A DNA stretch of 64,000 nt, taken from the NCBI RefSeq assembly GCF_001269925.1, contig NZ_LHVO01000051.1, positions 172,375 to 236,374 on the forward strand. Direction: 5' to 3'. Each line of letters begins with the position of its first letter. Position 1 is the stretch's first letter. Source of the DNA: Pseudomonas sp. MIACH. GTDB taxonomy: Bacteria > Pseudomonadota > Gammaproteobacteria > Pseudomonadales > Pseudomonadaceae. The notes under the pieces are model-generated. The model was not told where the DNA came from. It saw nothing but the letters and a program-made list of their open reading frames with translations, and ran no database searches. Position numbers and translations under genes: made by a program. This document shows, one piece after another, positions 1 through 7,535 of this stretch.

Positions 1-491
1 AGGTCGTCCAGCCACAACGGTGGGGTAGGGTGGCTCGCGTCCCCCAGCCAGGTGTAGCCATGGCCGGCGAACACCACGCGCCAGTCACCGTCGCGAAATG
101 CGCCTTCGGTACTGGAGGCAAACATGCAGCGGGCCTGGGGCAGTTGGGCGGCCACCGCGTCCTGGCTGCCGAGGCCGTTTTGCAGCAGGATCAGCTCGGC
201 GTCCGGTGCCAGGCGATGTTGCAGTTGTGCGACAGCGCTCTGGGCATCGTAGGCCTTGCACGCTACCAGCAGGCGATGAATGGGCTCTGGGTTGTCGGGT
301 GTTTCGCCGATCACTGGGTAAGTGTGGGCGACGTCGTGCTCCACCAGGGTCAAGCCTGGTGTAGCCCGGTAGCTGGCCAGGCGCGCAGCATCGCGCAGGA
401 TCAACCTGACGGGCACACCGGCGCGCGCCAGGCGGGTGGCCCACAGTGTGCCCAGGCTGCCGGCGCCGAGAATATGCCAGGTGGTCGACAT
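1..491 (-). CDS. panE: 2-dehydropantoate 2-reductase, N-terminal part (cut by window edge)
   Basis: Reduces 2-dehydropantoate to pantoate with NADPH in the cytoplasmic pantothenate/CoA pathway. The minus-strand reading starts at the ATG ending at 491 and opens with a Rossmann dinucleotide-binding motif (WHILGAGSLGTLWA), followed by LLVACKAYD and LLQNGLG, both typical of ketopantoate reductases. About 163 residues are present and the C-terminal half lies outside the window. It is divergent from yajQ, with about 120 bp between them. The family call is firm, but paralogous panE-like reductases exist in pseudomonads, so the exact paralog is less certain. Confidence 0.85.
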   Translation of the reverse strand, partial: MSTTWHILGAGSLGTLWATRLARAGVPVRLILRDAARLASYRATPGLTLVEHDVAHTYPVIGETPDNPEPIHRLLVACKAYDAQSAVAQLQHRLAPDAELILLQNGLGSQDAVAAQLPQARCMFASSTEGAFRDGDWRVVFAGHGYTWLGDASHPTPPLWLDD

Positions 492-518
492 CAGTTTTTG
501 CTCCGTAGGATCGCTCAC

Positions 519-547
519 AGTGAACGGGACGAAAGAACCGCTATAAT
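519..547 (+). promoter_or_regulatory. Probable sigma-70 promoter of yajQ
   Basis: A perfect TATAAT at 542-547 lies 67 bp before the yajQ start. A weak -35-like GTGAAC lies at 520-525 with a 16 bp spacer. The -10 is convincing and the -35 is poor. Confidence 0.5.
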
Positions 548-614
548 GCCTCGGCATTTTAGCTCGGGCGCGCTCCATCTCTACTGAGCCCGCCCCTTAT
601 ATTGGAGAAATCAC

Positions 615-1100
615 ATGCCTTCGTTCGACGTGGTATCTGAACTGGACAAACACGAAGTCACCAACGCCGTCGAGAACGCCGTCAAGGAGCTGGACCGTCG
701 CTATGACTTGAAAGGCAAGGGCAGCTTCGAATTCAAGGAAAAGGAACTGACCGTCAACCTGACCGCTGAAGCCGATTTCCAGCTGGAAGCGATGATCGAG
801 ATCCTCAAGCTGTCGCTGGTCAAACGCAAGATCGACGCGCAGTGCCTTGAAATCAAGGATGCCTACGCCTCCGGCAAGCTGATGAAGCAGGAAGCCGTGC
901 TCAAGGAAGGCATCGACAAGGAACTGGCGAAGAAGATCGTCGCCCATATCAAGGATGCCAAGCTGAAAGTCCAGGCTGCTATCCAGGGTGAGCAGGTTCG
1001 CGTCACCGGCAAAAAACGTGATGACCTGCAAGACGCTATCGCGGCCCTGCGCGCCAAGACCTTCGACATGCCGCTGCAGTTCAATAACTTCCGCGACTGA
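615..1100 (+). CDS. yajQ: YajQ family nucleotide/cyclic-di-GMP-binding protein
   Basis: A 161-residue cytoplasmic protein of the YajQ family. Members bind nucleotides, and some are reported cyclic-di-GMP effectors that work with transcription factors. The family opening MPSFDVVSELDKHEV, the central YDLKGKGSFEF and the C-terminal MPLQFNNFRD are all present, so it is full length. The start is set by GGAG at 603-606 ahead of ATG. It is monocistronic behind its own promoter and is followed 135 bp later by mscS. The cyclic-di-GMP role is taken from the family and is not visible in the sequence. Confidence 0.95.
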   Translation: MPSFDVVSELDKHEVTNAVENAVKELDRRYDLKGKGSFEFKEKELTVNLTAEADFQLEAMIEILKLSLVKRKIDAQCLEIKDAYASGKLMKQEAVLKEGIDKELAKKIVAHIKDAKLKVQAAIQGEQVRVTGKKRDDLQDAIAALRAKTFDMPLQFNNFRD

Positions 1101-1235
1101 TGGCACATTGGGGAACCTGCGGGCGTTTTCGGCGTCCCACGCCCCACAACCTGCGCCCTCACTTGAGCCCTACGGGGCTCATTTGCATTTTAAGCAGTCA
1201 ATAAAGCCGCACATCCGCCATACAGGAGAAGCTAC

Positions 1236-2078
1236 ATGGATTTAAACGCTGAAATGGATCACTTGATCAAGACCTCGCAGTCGTGGATCCCGATGATCAT
1301 GGAATACGGCAGCCGGGTGTTGCTGGCGGTGATCACCCTGGCCATTGGCTGGTGGCTGATCAACGTATTGACCCACCGAGTGGGCCGCCTGCTGGCCTTG
1401 CGTAACGCGGACCTGGCACTGCAGCACTTCATCACCAGCCTTGCGAACATCGCGCTGAAAGTCATGCTGATTGTGAGTGTGGCGTCGATGATCGGCGTGG
1501 CGACTACCTCGTTCGTAGCTGCCATCGGTGCTGCTACCCTGGCCATCGGCCTGGCGTTGCAAGGCAGCCTGGCCAACTTCGCCGGTGGTGTGCTGATTCT
1601 GTTGTTCCGCCCGTTCCGCATTGGTGACTGGATCGAAGCCCAGGGCACCTCGGGGACTGTCGATAGCATCCAGATCTTTCACACTGTGCTGCGAACCGGC
1701 GACAACAAGACTGTGATCGTGCCTAACGGCATCCTGTCCAACGGCATCATCACCAACACCAACCGTCAGCCGACCCGCAAGGTGGTGTTTGACGTGGGTG
1801 TGGACTACGAGGCGGACCTGCAGAAAGCCCGTGAAGTGCTGCTGGAGCTGGCAAAAGACCCGCGCGTGCTGGCCGATCCTGCCGCTGTGGCCGTGGTGTC
1901 GACCTTGGGCGATAGCTCGATCACCGTCTCCCTGCGTTGCTGGACCAAGACGTCGGATTATTGGGACGTGGTGTTCATGCTCAATGAACTGGCGCGTGAT
2001 CGTTTGAAGGCCGCGAATATTGATATTCCTTTTCCGCAGCGGGTTATTCGAGTCATGCAGGAAGCAGCACCGAAGTAA
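1236..2078 (+). CDS. mscS: Small-conductance mechanosensitive channel, MscS family
   Basis: An inner-membrane channel that opens under membrane tension to release solutes on hypo-osmotic shock. It has 280 residues, close to E. coli MscS (286). Three hydrophobic segments lie at about residues 20-45, 62-85 and 90-120. The third is the glycine/alanine-rich pore helix (AAIGAATLAIGLALQGSLAN), followed by the beta-domain signature FRIGDWIEAQGTSGTV and VPNGILSNGIITN. An AGGAGAAG ribosome site precedes the ATG. It stands alone and ends before a strong bidirectional terminator. Confidence 0.96.
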   Translation: MDLNAEMDHLIKTSQSWIPMIMEYGSRVLLAVITLAIGWWLINVLTHRVGRLLALRNADLALQHFITSLANIALKVMLIVSVASMIGVATTSFVAAIGAATLAIGLALQGSLANFAGGVLILLFRPFRIGDWIEAQGTSGTVDSIQIFHTVLRTGDNKTVIVPNGILSNGIITNTNRQPTRKVVFDVGVDYEADLQKAREVLLELAKDPRVLADPAAVAVVSTLGDSSITVSLRCWTKTSDYWDVVFMLNELARDRLKAANIDIPFPQRVIRVMQEAAPK

Positions 2079-2183
2079 GTTCAACAGTTACGTTTGAGTT
2101 GGCCGAAAGGTCAGGTTAAACGTATCACCTGTATCTCGTTAGTTAGCTTGCTAGTTATTCTTCGCTGAAATAAAACTGCAATG

Positions 2184-2223
2184 AAAAAGCCGCTCCCTTG
2201 TAAACAGGGGAGCGGCTTTTTTG
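2184..2223. terminator. Bidirectional intrinsic terminator between mscS and the porin gene
   Basis: GCCGCTCCC and GGGAGCGGC arms with a short loop, an A-run on the left and a T-run on the right, sit between two convergent genes. It should stop transcription from both sides. Confidence 0.9.
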
Positions 2224-2267
2224 TTTAAGGCCGAGGCCTTAAGTCATCGTTGTAATTGAACGGGCAA

Positions 2268-3560
2268 TTACAAGATGTTCAGCGGGTATTGCGCGATCAG
2301 ACGCAGTTCGTCGAGAGAACCCGAGTAAACCTGGTCAGACGAACGATAGGTCGCTTGACGTACGCGCAGGCTCAGGTCTTTGGCTGGACCGCTCTGGATC
2401 ACGTATTTGGCTTCGATATCGCGTTCCCACTCTTTACCGTTGTTAGTGGTCGAGGTGTTGGCGCCAGTACCTTTCACATAACGAGTCATGAAGCTCAGGC
2501 CTGGGATGCCAAAGGTCGCCATGTTCAGGTCATAGCGAGCCTGGTAGGACTTCTCGTCTTCAGCGTTGAAGTCGGAACGGGCGATGGAGTTGGCCAGGAA
2601 AATCGTGCCGCCGCCGTCTACGCCGTAGCCGTACTGGCCGTCGCCGCTGACCTTCTGTGCTGCCAGGGTGAAGGTGTGAGCGCCAATGGTGTACGCGCCT
2701 TGCAGGCTGAACGCACGGTTGTCGAGCTTGGTGGTGCTGTCTTTGTCAGCACGGACCAGGCCGGCGCCGTCGCTCTTGGTGTCGTAGATGTTGAAGTCGA
2801 CAGCCACGGACTGGTCATCGCTGAGCGCGTGGGTCCAGTTGACGTTGGCGTAGATCTTCTTCCAGTAGTCTTCCACTTTCGAGTAGTAGAGGCTGGTGGT
2901 GAACTCTGGGGTCCAGGAGTACACGCCGCCCAGGAAGTTGGCGTCTCGCAGGCCACGTTTTGAGCCTGGTTCGGAGCTGGCGATACTGTCGCGGTAGGTT
3001 TGATCCTGGGCAACGATCGAGGTGAAGTGACCGGCTTCCAGTTTCAGATCTTTGATTTCGTTGCTGGTGATGGAAACGCCTTGCGGCAGTTCCGGCAGCA
3101 AACGGCTGTCATCGGAGGCGAACACTGGAGCGGTGGTGTATTGATCACCGACCTTCAGGACCGTATTGGAAATACGGAACTTAACGGCAGCACCGGCTTT
3201 GGAATAGTCGTCCTGCGAACGGCCGTCGGAACCCTCAGGGAACAGACCGGTACCGGCACGACCCTTGCCGCTGTCGAGCTTGACGCCGAGCAGGCCGATC
3301 ACGTCGACACCGACACCGATGGTGCCTTGGGTGTAGCCCGAGCTGAACAGGCCGTGGAAGCCGAGACCGGTTTCTTCGATACGGCTTTGTTCTGCATCGT
3401 GGTTGCGGCGGTCACGGCTGAAGTACAAGGCACGCGTCAGGATGCTGGCGGTACTGTCTTCGATAAAGCCCTTGGAATCGTCCTGGGCGGACGCCATTGC
3501 GAACTGCGAGGTGCCTGCTGAAACAGCCAGGGCGATCATGCTCCACTTCATCACGCGCAT
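2268..3560 (-). CDS. OprD-family outer-membrane porin (OprE/OprQ type)
   Basis: A substrate-selective beta-barrel channel for small nutrients in the outer membrane. The 430 residues begin with a signal peptide (about residues 1-25, MRVMKWSMIALAVSAGTSQF, cleavage near AMASA). OprD hallmarks follow: FIEDSTASILTRALYFSRD near the mature N-terminus, then alternating aromatic strands ending in LRLIAQYPLNIL. The N-terminus resembles P. aeruginosa OprE/OprQ more than OprD itself. An AAAGGAG ribosome site lies 9 bp before ATG, and a possible -10 (TATAAC on the minus strand) lies near 3650-3655. The substrate cannot be read from the sequence. Confidence 0.93.
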   Translation of the reverse strand: MRVMKWSMIALAVSAGTSQFAMASAQDDSKGFIEDSTASILTRALYFSRDRRNHDAEQSRIEETGLGFHGLFSSGYTQGTIGVGVDVIGLLGVKLDSGKGRAGTGLFPEGSDGRSQDDYSKAGAAVKFRISNTVLKVGDQYTTAPVFASDDSRLLPELPQGVSITSNEIKDLKLEAGHFTSIVAQDQTYRDSIASSEPGSKRGLRDANFLGGVYSWTPEFTTSLYYSKVEDYWKKIYANVNWTHALSDDQSVAVDFNIYDTKSDGAGLVRADKDSTTKLDNRAFSLQGAYTIGAHTFTLAAQKVSGDGQYGYGVDGGGTIFLANSIARSDFNAEDEKSYQARYDLNMATFGIPGLSFMTRYVKGTGANTSTTNNGKEWERDIEAKYVIQSGPAKDLSLRVRQATYRSSDQVYSGSLDELRLIAQYPLNIL

Positions 3561-4299
3561 CGTGATTTGCTCCTTTGGTTTTAGGAAGAGTACTGCCGTC
3601 CCACCTGTATTTTTATCTGGGCGGCTCTTTCTTTTTGTGTCGGCGCAAAGTTATATCACGCAGACCCTATTGACGATACTTACCCAACTTTCCTTTCAGC
3701 TTCTTTACGAGGCTGTCGTAAATTGCTAGATCCATGTCGCAAATTCACAGTCCGAATGTAACGGGACTGACAACTTCAATGCTGTTTTCAAACGCCTTTC
3801 GAAGTTTGAATTCTTCCGTGGGATGCACTGAAACGCTGCTGTTCTGTTATCGCGAAACACCGGCGTCCGAATCGGTGTCGTTGTCGACGATAGGGGGGTG
3901 AATGCAACAAGCGCGCCCAAACCGATAATCGAATGTCATTTTTTCGTGAAAAACGTGAAGAGCCTGTAAAAACCGCATAAGCACGGGCTTTTTACGCCGT
4001 TTGGTTTGGGCTTGACGCCCGTGTGTTACCCCTGTTCGCAGGTGCAAAAAAGCTGTACCGGAGAAAAACGTTACCGGACCACCCCTCTGAGTGGGTACTG
4101 GCGGATCTCTTTGAAGCACAAGTGGGTCATTTTGGTGCAGCCCGGTGAGGCCCGAATTAGCGTAGCTCAAATAAATACCTGCATCGAAAGGGTGCAGGCT
4201 TTTTGTCGGATTGCGCAGGCCTCTGCGCAATCGCCGTGAAGCCTGAGGCATTCAACGGTATGCTGGGCGCCTGAACTTGACCTGCCGAACGGAGCGCCC
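3561..4299. other. 739-bp intergenic region between the porin and HIT genes
   Basis: No convincing protein gene was found. The small open frames lack ribosome sites and recognisable motifs. The left end should hold the porin promoter and leader. The right half contains an intrinsic-terminator-like hairpin at 4178-4205 about 95 bp before the HIT gene. No annotated gene precedes that hairpin on the plus strand, so an unannotated small RNA is possible. Confidence 0.5.
4178..4205 (+). terminator. Terminator-like hairpin without an upstream annotated gene
   Basis: CCTGCA and TGCAGG arms (4178-4183 and 4193-4198) are followed by CTTTTTG. The stem is short, but the T-run fits an intrinsic terminator reading rightward. 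Confidence 0.5.
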
Positions 4300-4728
4300 G
4301 TGGTGTTTGCCTTAGATCAACGCCTGCAACAAGACACGCTGGTCATCGGGGACTTCCCGTTGTGCCGTCTGCTGCTGTCCAATGACTCGAACTACCCCTG
4401 GTTCATCCTGGTGCCGCGTATCAACGGTATCAGCGAGGTGTTTCAGTTGGGTGTCGCAGATCAACAAACGCTGTGGCAGGAAACAACGGCCCTGGCGCAG
4501 TGGCTGAACGAAGGCCTGGCCGCCGACAAGATGAATATTGGTGCGCTGGGTAACGTTGTCAGCCAATTGCATGTGCATGTGATCGTACGTAAGCGTGACG
4601 ATGCCGCCTGGCCAGCGCCGGTATGGGGCAAGCAGCCGGCCGTGCCTTACACAGACCAGCAAGTGACGGCGATTCGCGCGCGTTTGCGCGAGCTGCTGCC
4701 GGCTGACTTTATTTTTATCCAGGGTTGA
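4300..4728 (+). CDS. HIT family (histidine triad) nucleotide-binding protein
   Basis: A 142-residue protein of the HIT superfamily, which hydrolyses or transfers nucleotidyl groups. The triad motif appears as QLHVHVIVRK near residues 91-100. It has the longer, Pseudomonas-type N-terminus with an SNYPWFILVPR strand. The start is one of two tandem GTG codons (4300, 4303) after GGAG at 4291-4294, and the first has better in-frame support. slyX follows three bases after the stop, so the two are probably co-transcribed. The substrate is unknown. Confidence 0.9.
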   Translation: MVFALDQRLQQDTLVIGDFPLCRLLLSNDSNYPWFILVPRINGISEVFQLGVADQQTLWQETTALAQWLNEGLAADKMNIGALGNVVSQLHVHVIVRKRDDAAWPAPVWGKQPAVPYTDQQVTAIRARLRELLPADFIFIQG

Positions 4729-4731
4729 ATC

Positions 4732-4938
4732 ATGGATCTGCAAGACCGCGTCACCGATCTGGAAAGCCGCCTGGCCTTTCAGGACGACACCATCGAGACC
4801 CTCAATGACATCCTGGTCGCCCAGCAGCGCGCGGTTGAACGCCTGCAACTGCAGATGACCGCGCTGCTCAAGCGTCAGGAAGAGATGGGCGGTCAGTTCG
4901 AGGCGTCCGAAGAAGAGGCGCCGCCGCCGCACTACTAA
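4732..4938 (+). CDS. slyX: SlyX family protein
   Basis: A 68-residue, almost entirely helical protein with a heptad pattern (LEQ/LQLQMTALLKRQ) that predicts a short coiled coil. The acidic tail ending in PPPHY is the SlyX signature. It starts with ATG three bases after the HIT gene stop, which suggests translational coupling. Its biochemical role is not established. Confidence 0.92.
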   Translation: MDLQDRVTDLESRLAFQDDTIETLNDILVAQQRAVERLQLQMTALLKRQEEMGGQFEASEEEAPPPHY

Positions 4939-4950
4939 TCCCCGTGCAAT

Positions 4951-4990
4951 AAAAAACCGCGATCCAGCCAGGCTGGATCGCGGTTTTTTT
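4951..4990. terminator. Bidirectional intrinsic terminator after slyX
   Basis: A long perfect stem (CCGCGATCCAGCC / GGCTGGATCGCGG) is flanked by an A-run and a T-run between convergent slyX and the cold-shock-domain gene. Confidence 0.95.
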
Positions 4991-5009
4991 ATGCCTGCGA
5001 AGGCGGGTA

Positions 5010-5612
5010 TCAGCGACGCGGCAGGGCCGCGATCACGTCTTCGGCTTGCAGGCCTTTGTCGCGATTCATCACGGAGAACTCCACGCGCTGGCCTTCCACC
5101 AGGACGCGATGGCCTTCGCCACGAATGGCCCGGAAGTGGACGAAGATATCGTCGCCCGAATCACGGGAAATAAAGCCGAAGCCTTTGGACGTGTTGAACC
5201 ACTTGACGGTACCGGTATCCCGATTGGTCATGTCGTAGTTTTGCGACGCGGCCGCCGGGGACGAACGGTAGAAGCTGATGGCCAGATGAAGAACGATGGC
5301 GACCACAGCAATCACCAGGCTGAGCAGGATGGCCGGGTGGCCGCCCACTTCAGGCATAGGTGCCAGGAGGGTGAGGGTTTGTACGACAACGGTCAGTACC
5401 AGCAGTGCGCTGACCAGGTTTTGCAGTTGATGACGTGTGCCTTTGTTCCAGTAAGGGATTACGGGAGCGAGCGTCAGGTTAAGAAGGCCGAACAAGGCCA
5501 GGTACAGAGCGTCGTGTTGTTGCAGGTAGGGCAGGCTTTCAGGCTGCAGGGTCGGGATAAAGGACAGCAGCAAAGCTGCAACGCCCGTTAGCAGGTGGAC
5601 GATTTTCAACAT
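5010..5612 (-). CDS. Membrane protein with C-terminal cold-shock domain
   Basis: A 200-residue protein with two parts. Residues 1-115 contain about four hydrophobic segments (for example GVAALLLSFIPTL, ALYLALFGLLNLTLAPVI and AILLSLVIAVVAIVLHLAI). Residues 130-200 form a cold-shock domain with both RNA-binding motifs (GTVKWFNTSKGFGFISRD and DDIFVHFRAI). The C-terminus would therefore be an RNA/DNA-binding module tethered to the inner membrane. The cold-shock fold is clear, but the reason for anchoring it is unknown. It is monocistronic and convergent with slyX. Confidence 0.88.
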   Translation of the reverse strand: MLKIVHLLTGVAALLLSFIPTLQPESLPYLQQHDALYLALFGLLNLTLAPVIPYWNKGTRHQLQNLVSALLVLTVVVQTLTLLAPMPEVGGHPAILLSLVIAVVAIVLHLAISFYRSSPAAASQNYDMTNRDTGTVKWFNTSKGFGFISRDSGDDIFVHFRAIRGEGHRVLVEGQRVEFSVMNRDKGLQAEDVIAALPRR

Positions 5613-6041
5613 TTTGATTAACTCACGTTAAGACGGATCACAAGGAAGAGCTGACTGGCACGGTTCGCTTCTGAACAATGGGAGGCGTTGGGCACGTGCG
5701 CGGGCATCAGCCTATGCCGCTTGCCGTGGGAAATAACGGCGGCGACACGCTGCCTATTTAACAGCAAAGGCCGTGCCTACTCAAATCAAGCATTTGCGGG
5801 GGGTGAAAGGGGTACGGCATTTCTGCGGGAAACGCTTGTCCTAGACATGTGCAGGTGTTTCAGGCGGACTTAAAGGAAATTTCCTATGCGCCCCAAAGGC
5901 TTGTCCTGCACGGGCTGACAGGTCGTGCAGGGGCGATTTGCCGCATGTCGCCCTAGCGTGCCGGGCTGCGTATCTGCGGTGCTCTTGCTAGAGTGGCCTT
6001 GCACCTGATCAATGAATGCTTGTCAATTGAAGGGGATAAAC
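5613..6041. other. Intergenic region upstream of the Dps-like gene
   Basis: No supportable gene was found across 429 bp. It carries the divergent start regions of the cold-shock-domain gene and the Dps-like gene. An 8-bp inverted repeat (CCTGCACG / CGTGCAGG) lies at 5905-5931, and an extended -10-like TGCTAGAGT lies at 5986-5994, about 48 bp before the Dps start. The latter resembles sigma-S promoters (CTA-N3-T), but this is weak evidence. Confidence 0.4.
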
Positions 6042-6515
6042 ATGGCAATCGATATCGGTATCAGTGAAGAAGATCGTAAATCCATCGTCGATGGGCTTTC
6101 ACGACTGCTTTCCGATACCTATGTACTGTACCTGAAGACCCACAACTTCCATTGGAACGTCACGGGTCCCATGTTTCGTACGCTGCACTTGATGTTCGAA
6201 GAGCAGTACAACGAACTGGCGCTGGCGGTGGACTCCATTGCCGAGCGTATCCGCGCCCTGGGTTTCCCGGCACCGGGCGCCTATTCGATCTACGCCCGTC
6301 TTTCCTCCATCAAGGAAGAAGAGGGCGTGCCCAGCGCCGAAGAGATGATCAAGCAACTGGTGGCAGGCCAGGAGGCGGTCACACGTACTGCGCGTGGCAT
6401 TTTCCCGCTGCTCGACAAAGTCAGCGATGAGCCGACTGCGGACCTGCTGACCCAGCGCATGCAGGTTCACGAGAAAACCGCGTGGATGCTGCGCTCCCTG
6501 CTCGAAAACCAGTAA
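6042..6515 (+). CDS. Dps-family ferritin-like DNA-protection protein
   Basis: A 157-residue ferritin-like protein of the Dps family, which oxidises and stores iron and may protect DNA during starvation or oxidative stress. The family ferroxidase region is visible as TYVLYLKTHNFHWNVTGP followed by HLMFEEQYNELALAVDSIAER. ATG at 6042 follows AGGGGATAAAC, and an upstream in-frame ATG at 6012 has no ribosome site. It stands alone. Assignment to the Dps clade rather than bacterioferritin follows from length and the HNFHWNV motif. Confidence 0.93.
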   Translation: MAIDIGISEEDRKSIVDGLSRLLSDTYVLYLKTHNFHWNVTGPMFRTLHLMFEEQYNELALAVDSIAERIRALGFPAPGAYSIYARLSSIKEEEGVPSAEEMIKQLVAGQEAVTRTARGIFPLLDKVSDEPTADLLTQRMQVHEKTAWMLRSLLENQ

Positions 6516-6527
6516 ACGTCGACCCGC

Positions 6528-6550
6528 AGTGGCGCCGTTTTGGCGCCACT
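6528..6550 (+). terminator. Hairpin after the Dps-like gene
   Basis: The AGTGGCGCC / GGCGCCACT arms form a strong stem 13 bp after the stop. No proper T-run follows, so it may protect the 3' end or terminate weakly. Confidence 0.5.
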
Positions 6551-6779
6551 CGCTTGTTTCCGCGCATTTCCTGGCGTTGTCCTACGCTGATCAACGTCCC
6601 GTCTTCTGGCTGCCTGCCCCGTCCTGCTGTTTTATAGCTCCACTGTCCATTGGGAGAACCCATGGGCTGCTGTTTGGCAATGGAGTGTCAGGTGTATGTC
6701 ACGTGGAGTGGATGTTGGAGTGATGGAAATCGGCGGTTTTCATAAGATAAACGTCGACCCCTTCGCTAAGGGGTTTGAT

Positions 6780-7037
6780 ATGGGACTGGCCAAGCCACTG
6801 TCCCGATCGGTAAGGCTCAATGGGTTTTCCACCTGTCTGCGACTTGAGCAGATTTATTGGAATATCCTCACGGAAATAGCCAGGATCAACGCTTGTTCGG
6901 TCAGTGCGTTGTTGTCTTATGTTGATCGGGAAGTGCACTTGCGCTACGGAGGTGTGAAGAACTTCAGTGGGCTGGTCAGGGTGGTATGTGTCGTTCACGT
7001 ATTAAAAGGTCGGGTGACCTCGCCGACCCCTGAGTAG
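6780..7037 (+). CDS. Small ribbon-helix-helix domain protein
   Basis: An 85-residue protein whose core (SVRLNGFSTCLRLEQIYWNIL, then ARINACSVSALLSYVDRE) matches the ribbon-helix-helix pattern of the RHH_4 family: a basic strand, a conserved tryptophan in the first helix and a serine-rich turn. ATG at 6780 is chosen because AAGGGG lies 7 bp upstream. In-frame ATGs at 6696 and 6723 lack good ribosome sites. It is probably a dimeric DNA-binding protein. The target and role are unknown. Confidence 0.7.
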   Translation: MGLAKPLSRSVRLNGFSTCLRLEQIYWNILTEIARINACSVSALLSYVDREVHLRYGGVKNFSGLVRVVCVVHVLKGRVTSPTPE

Positions 7038-7117
7038 TCAACGGGCACCGGGGCCGGCCTGCCGTCGAGGTGGGCGAGGCTCCGGGCAGAAAGGCGGCTG
7101 CGCTGCCTTGATTTACC

Positions 7118-7126
7118 AGATATAAT
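7118..7126 (+). promoter_or_regulatory. -10 element of the fmdB-aspS promoter
   Basis: AGATATAAT with a perfect TATAAT at 7121-7126 lies about 80 bp before fmdB. I see no good -35. It probably drives fmdB and aspS together. Confidence 0.5.
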
Positions 7127-7206
7127 CCCGCGCTTTGCTGCGCATGCCGGGGCTGTATCCCTGGTCAGGCGTGGCGCAGTAACGATCTGATCGCCGAGAC
7201 ATCTCC

Positions 7207-7428
7207 ATGCCCATGTACGACTATCAATGTGCTTCCTGTGGTCATCAGTTGGAAGCCATTCAGAAGATCAGCGCCGCGCCGCTGGTCGATTGCCCGGCCT
7301 GCCAGGCACCGGAGCTCAAGAAGATGTTGTCCATGCCGGGCTTCCGCCTGAGCGGCAGCGGCTGGTACGAGACCGACTTCAAGACCGGCACGAAGAAGAA
7401 TCTTGCGGGCGGCGACAAAGCAGACTGA
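7207..7428 (+). CDS. FmdB family zinc-ribbon protein
   Basis: A 73-residue small protein with two CxxC knuckles (CASCGH and CPACQAP) near residues 8-11 and 33-36 that should bind one zinc, followed by the family motif GWYETDFK. FmdB-type proteins often precede aspS in gammaproteobacteria, as here (107 bp upstream). The name comes from a formamidase-operon regulator, but a regulatory role in this setting is not demonstrated. Confidence 0.92.
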   Translation: MPMYDYQCASCGHQLEAIQKISAAPLVDCPACQAPELKKMLSMPGFRLSGSGWYETDFKTGTKKNLAGGDKAD

Positions 7429-7535
7429 GTTGAACTCTACGCGCAGGCTCCTGCATTATCCGTCCCCTGCTTTAATGTACGGTGACGAGGCGGGCCTCCA
7501 CCGAATTTCGAATTACGAGAAGTGAAACCACTACC

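Noticed and set aside
4006..4239. 77-codon open frame upstream of the HIT gene
   Set aside because: No ribosome site and no protein family features. It also runs through a terminator-like hairpin.
5688..5873. 61-codon open frame before the Dps-like gene
   Set aside because: Cysteine- and arginine-rich random-looking peptide without ribosome site.
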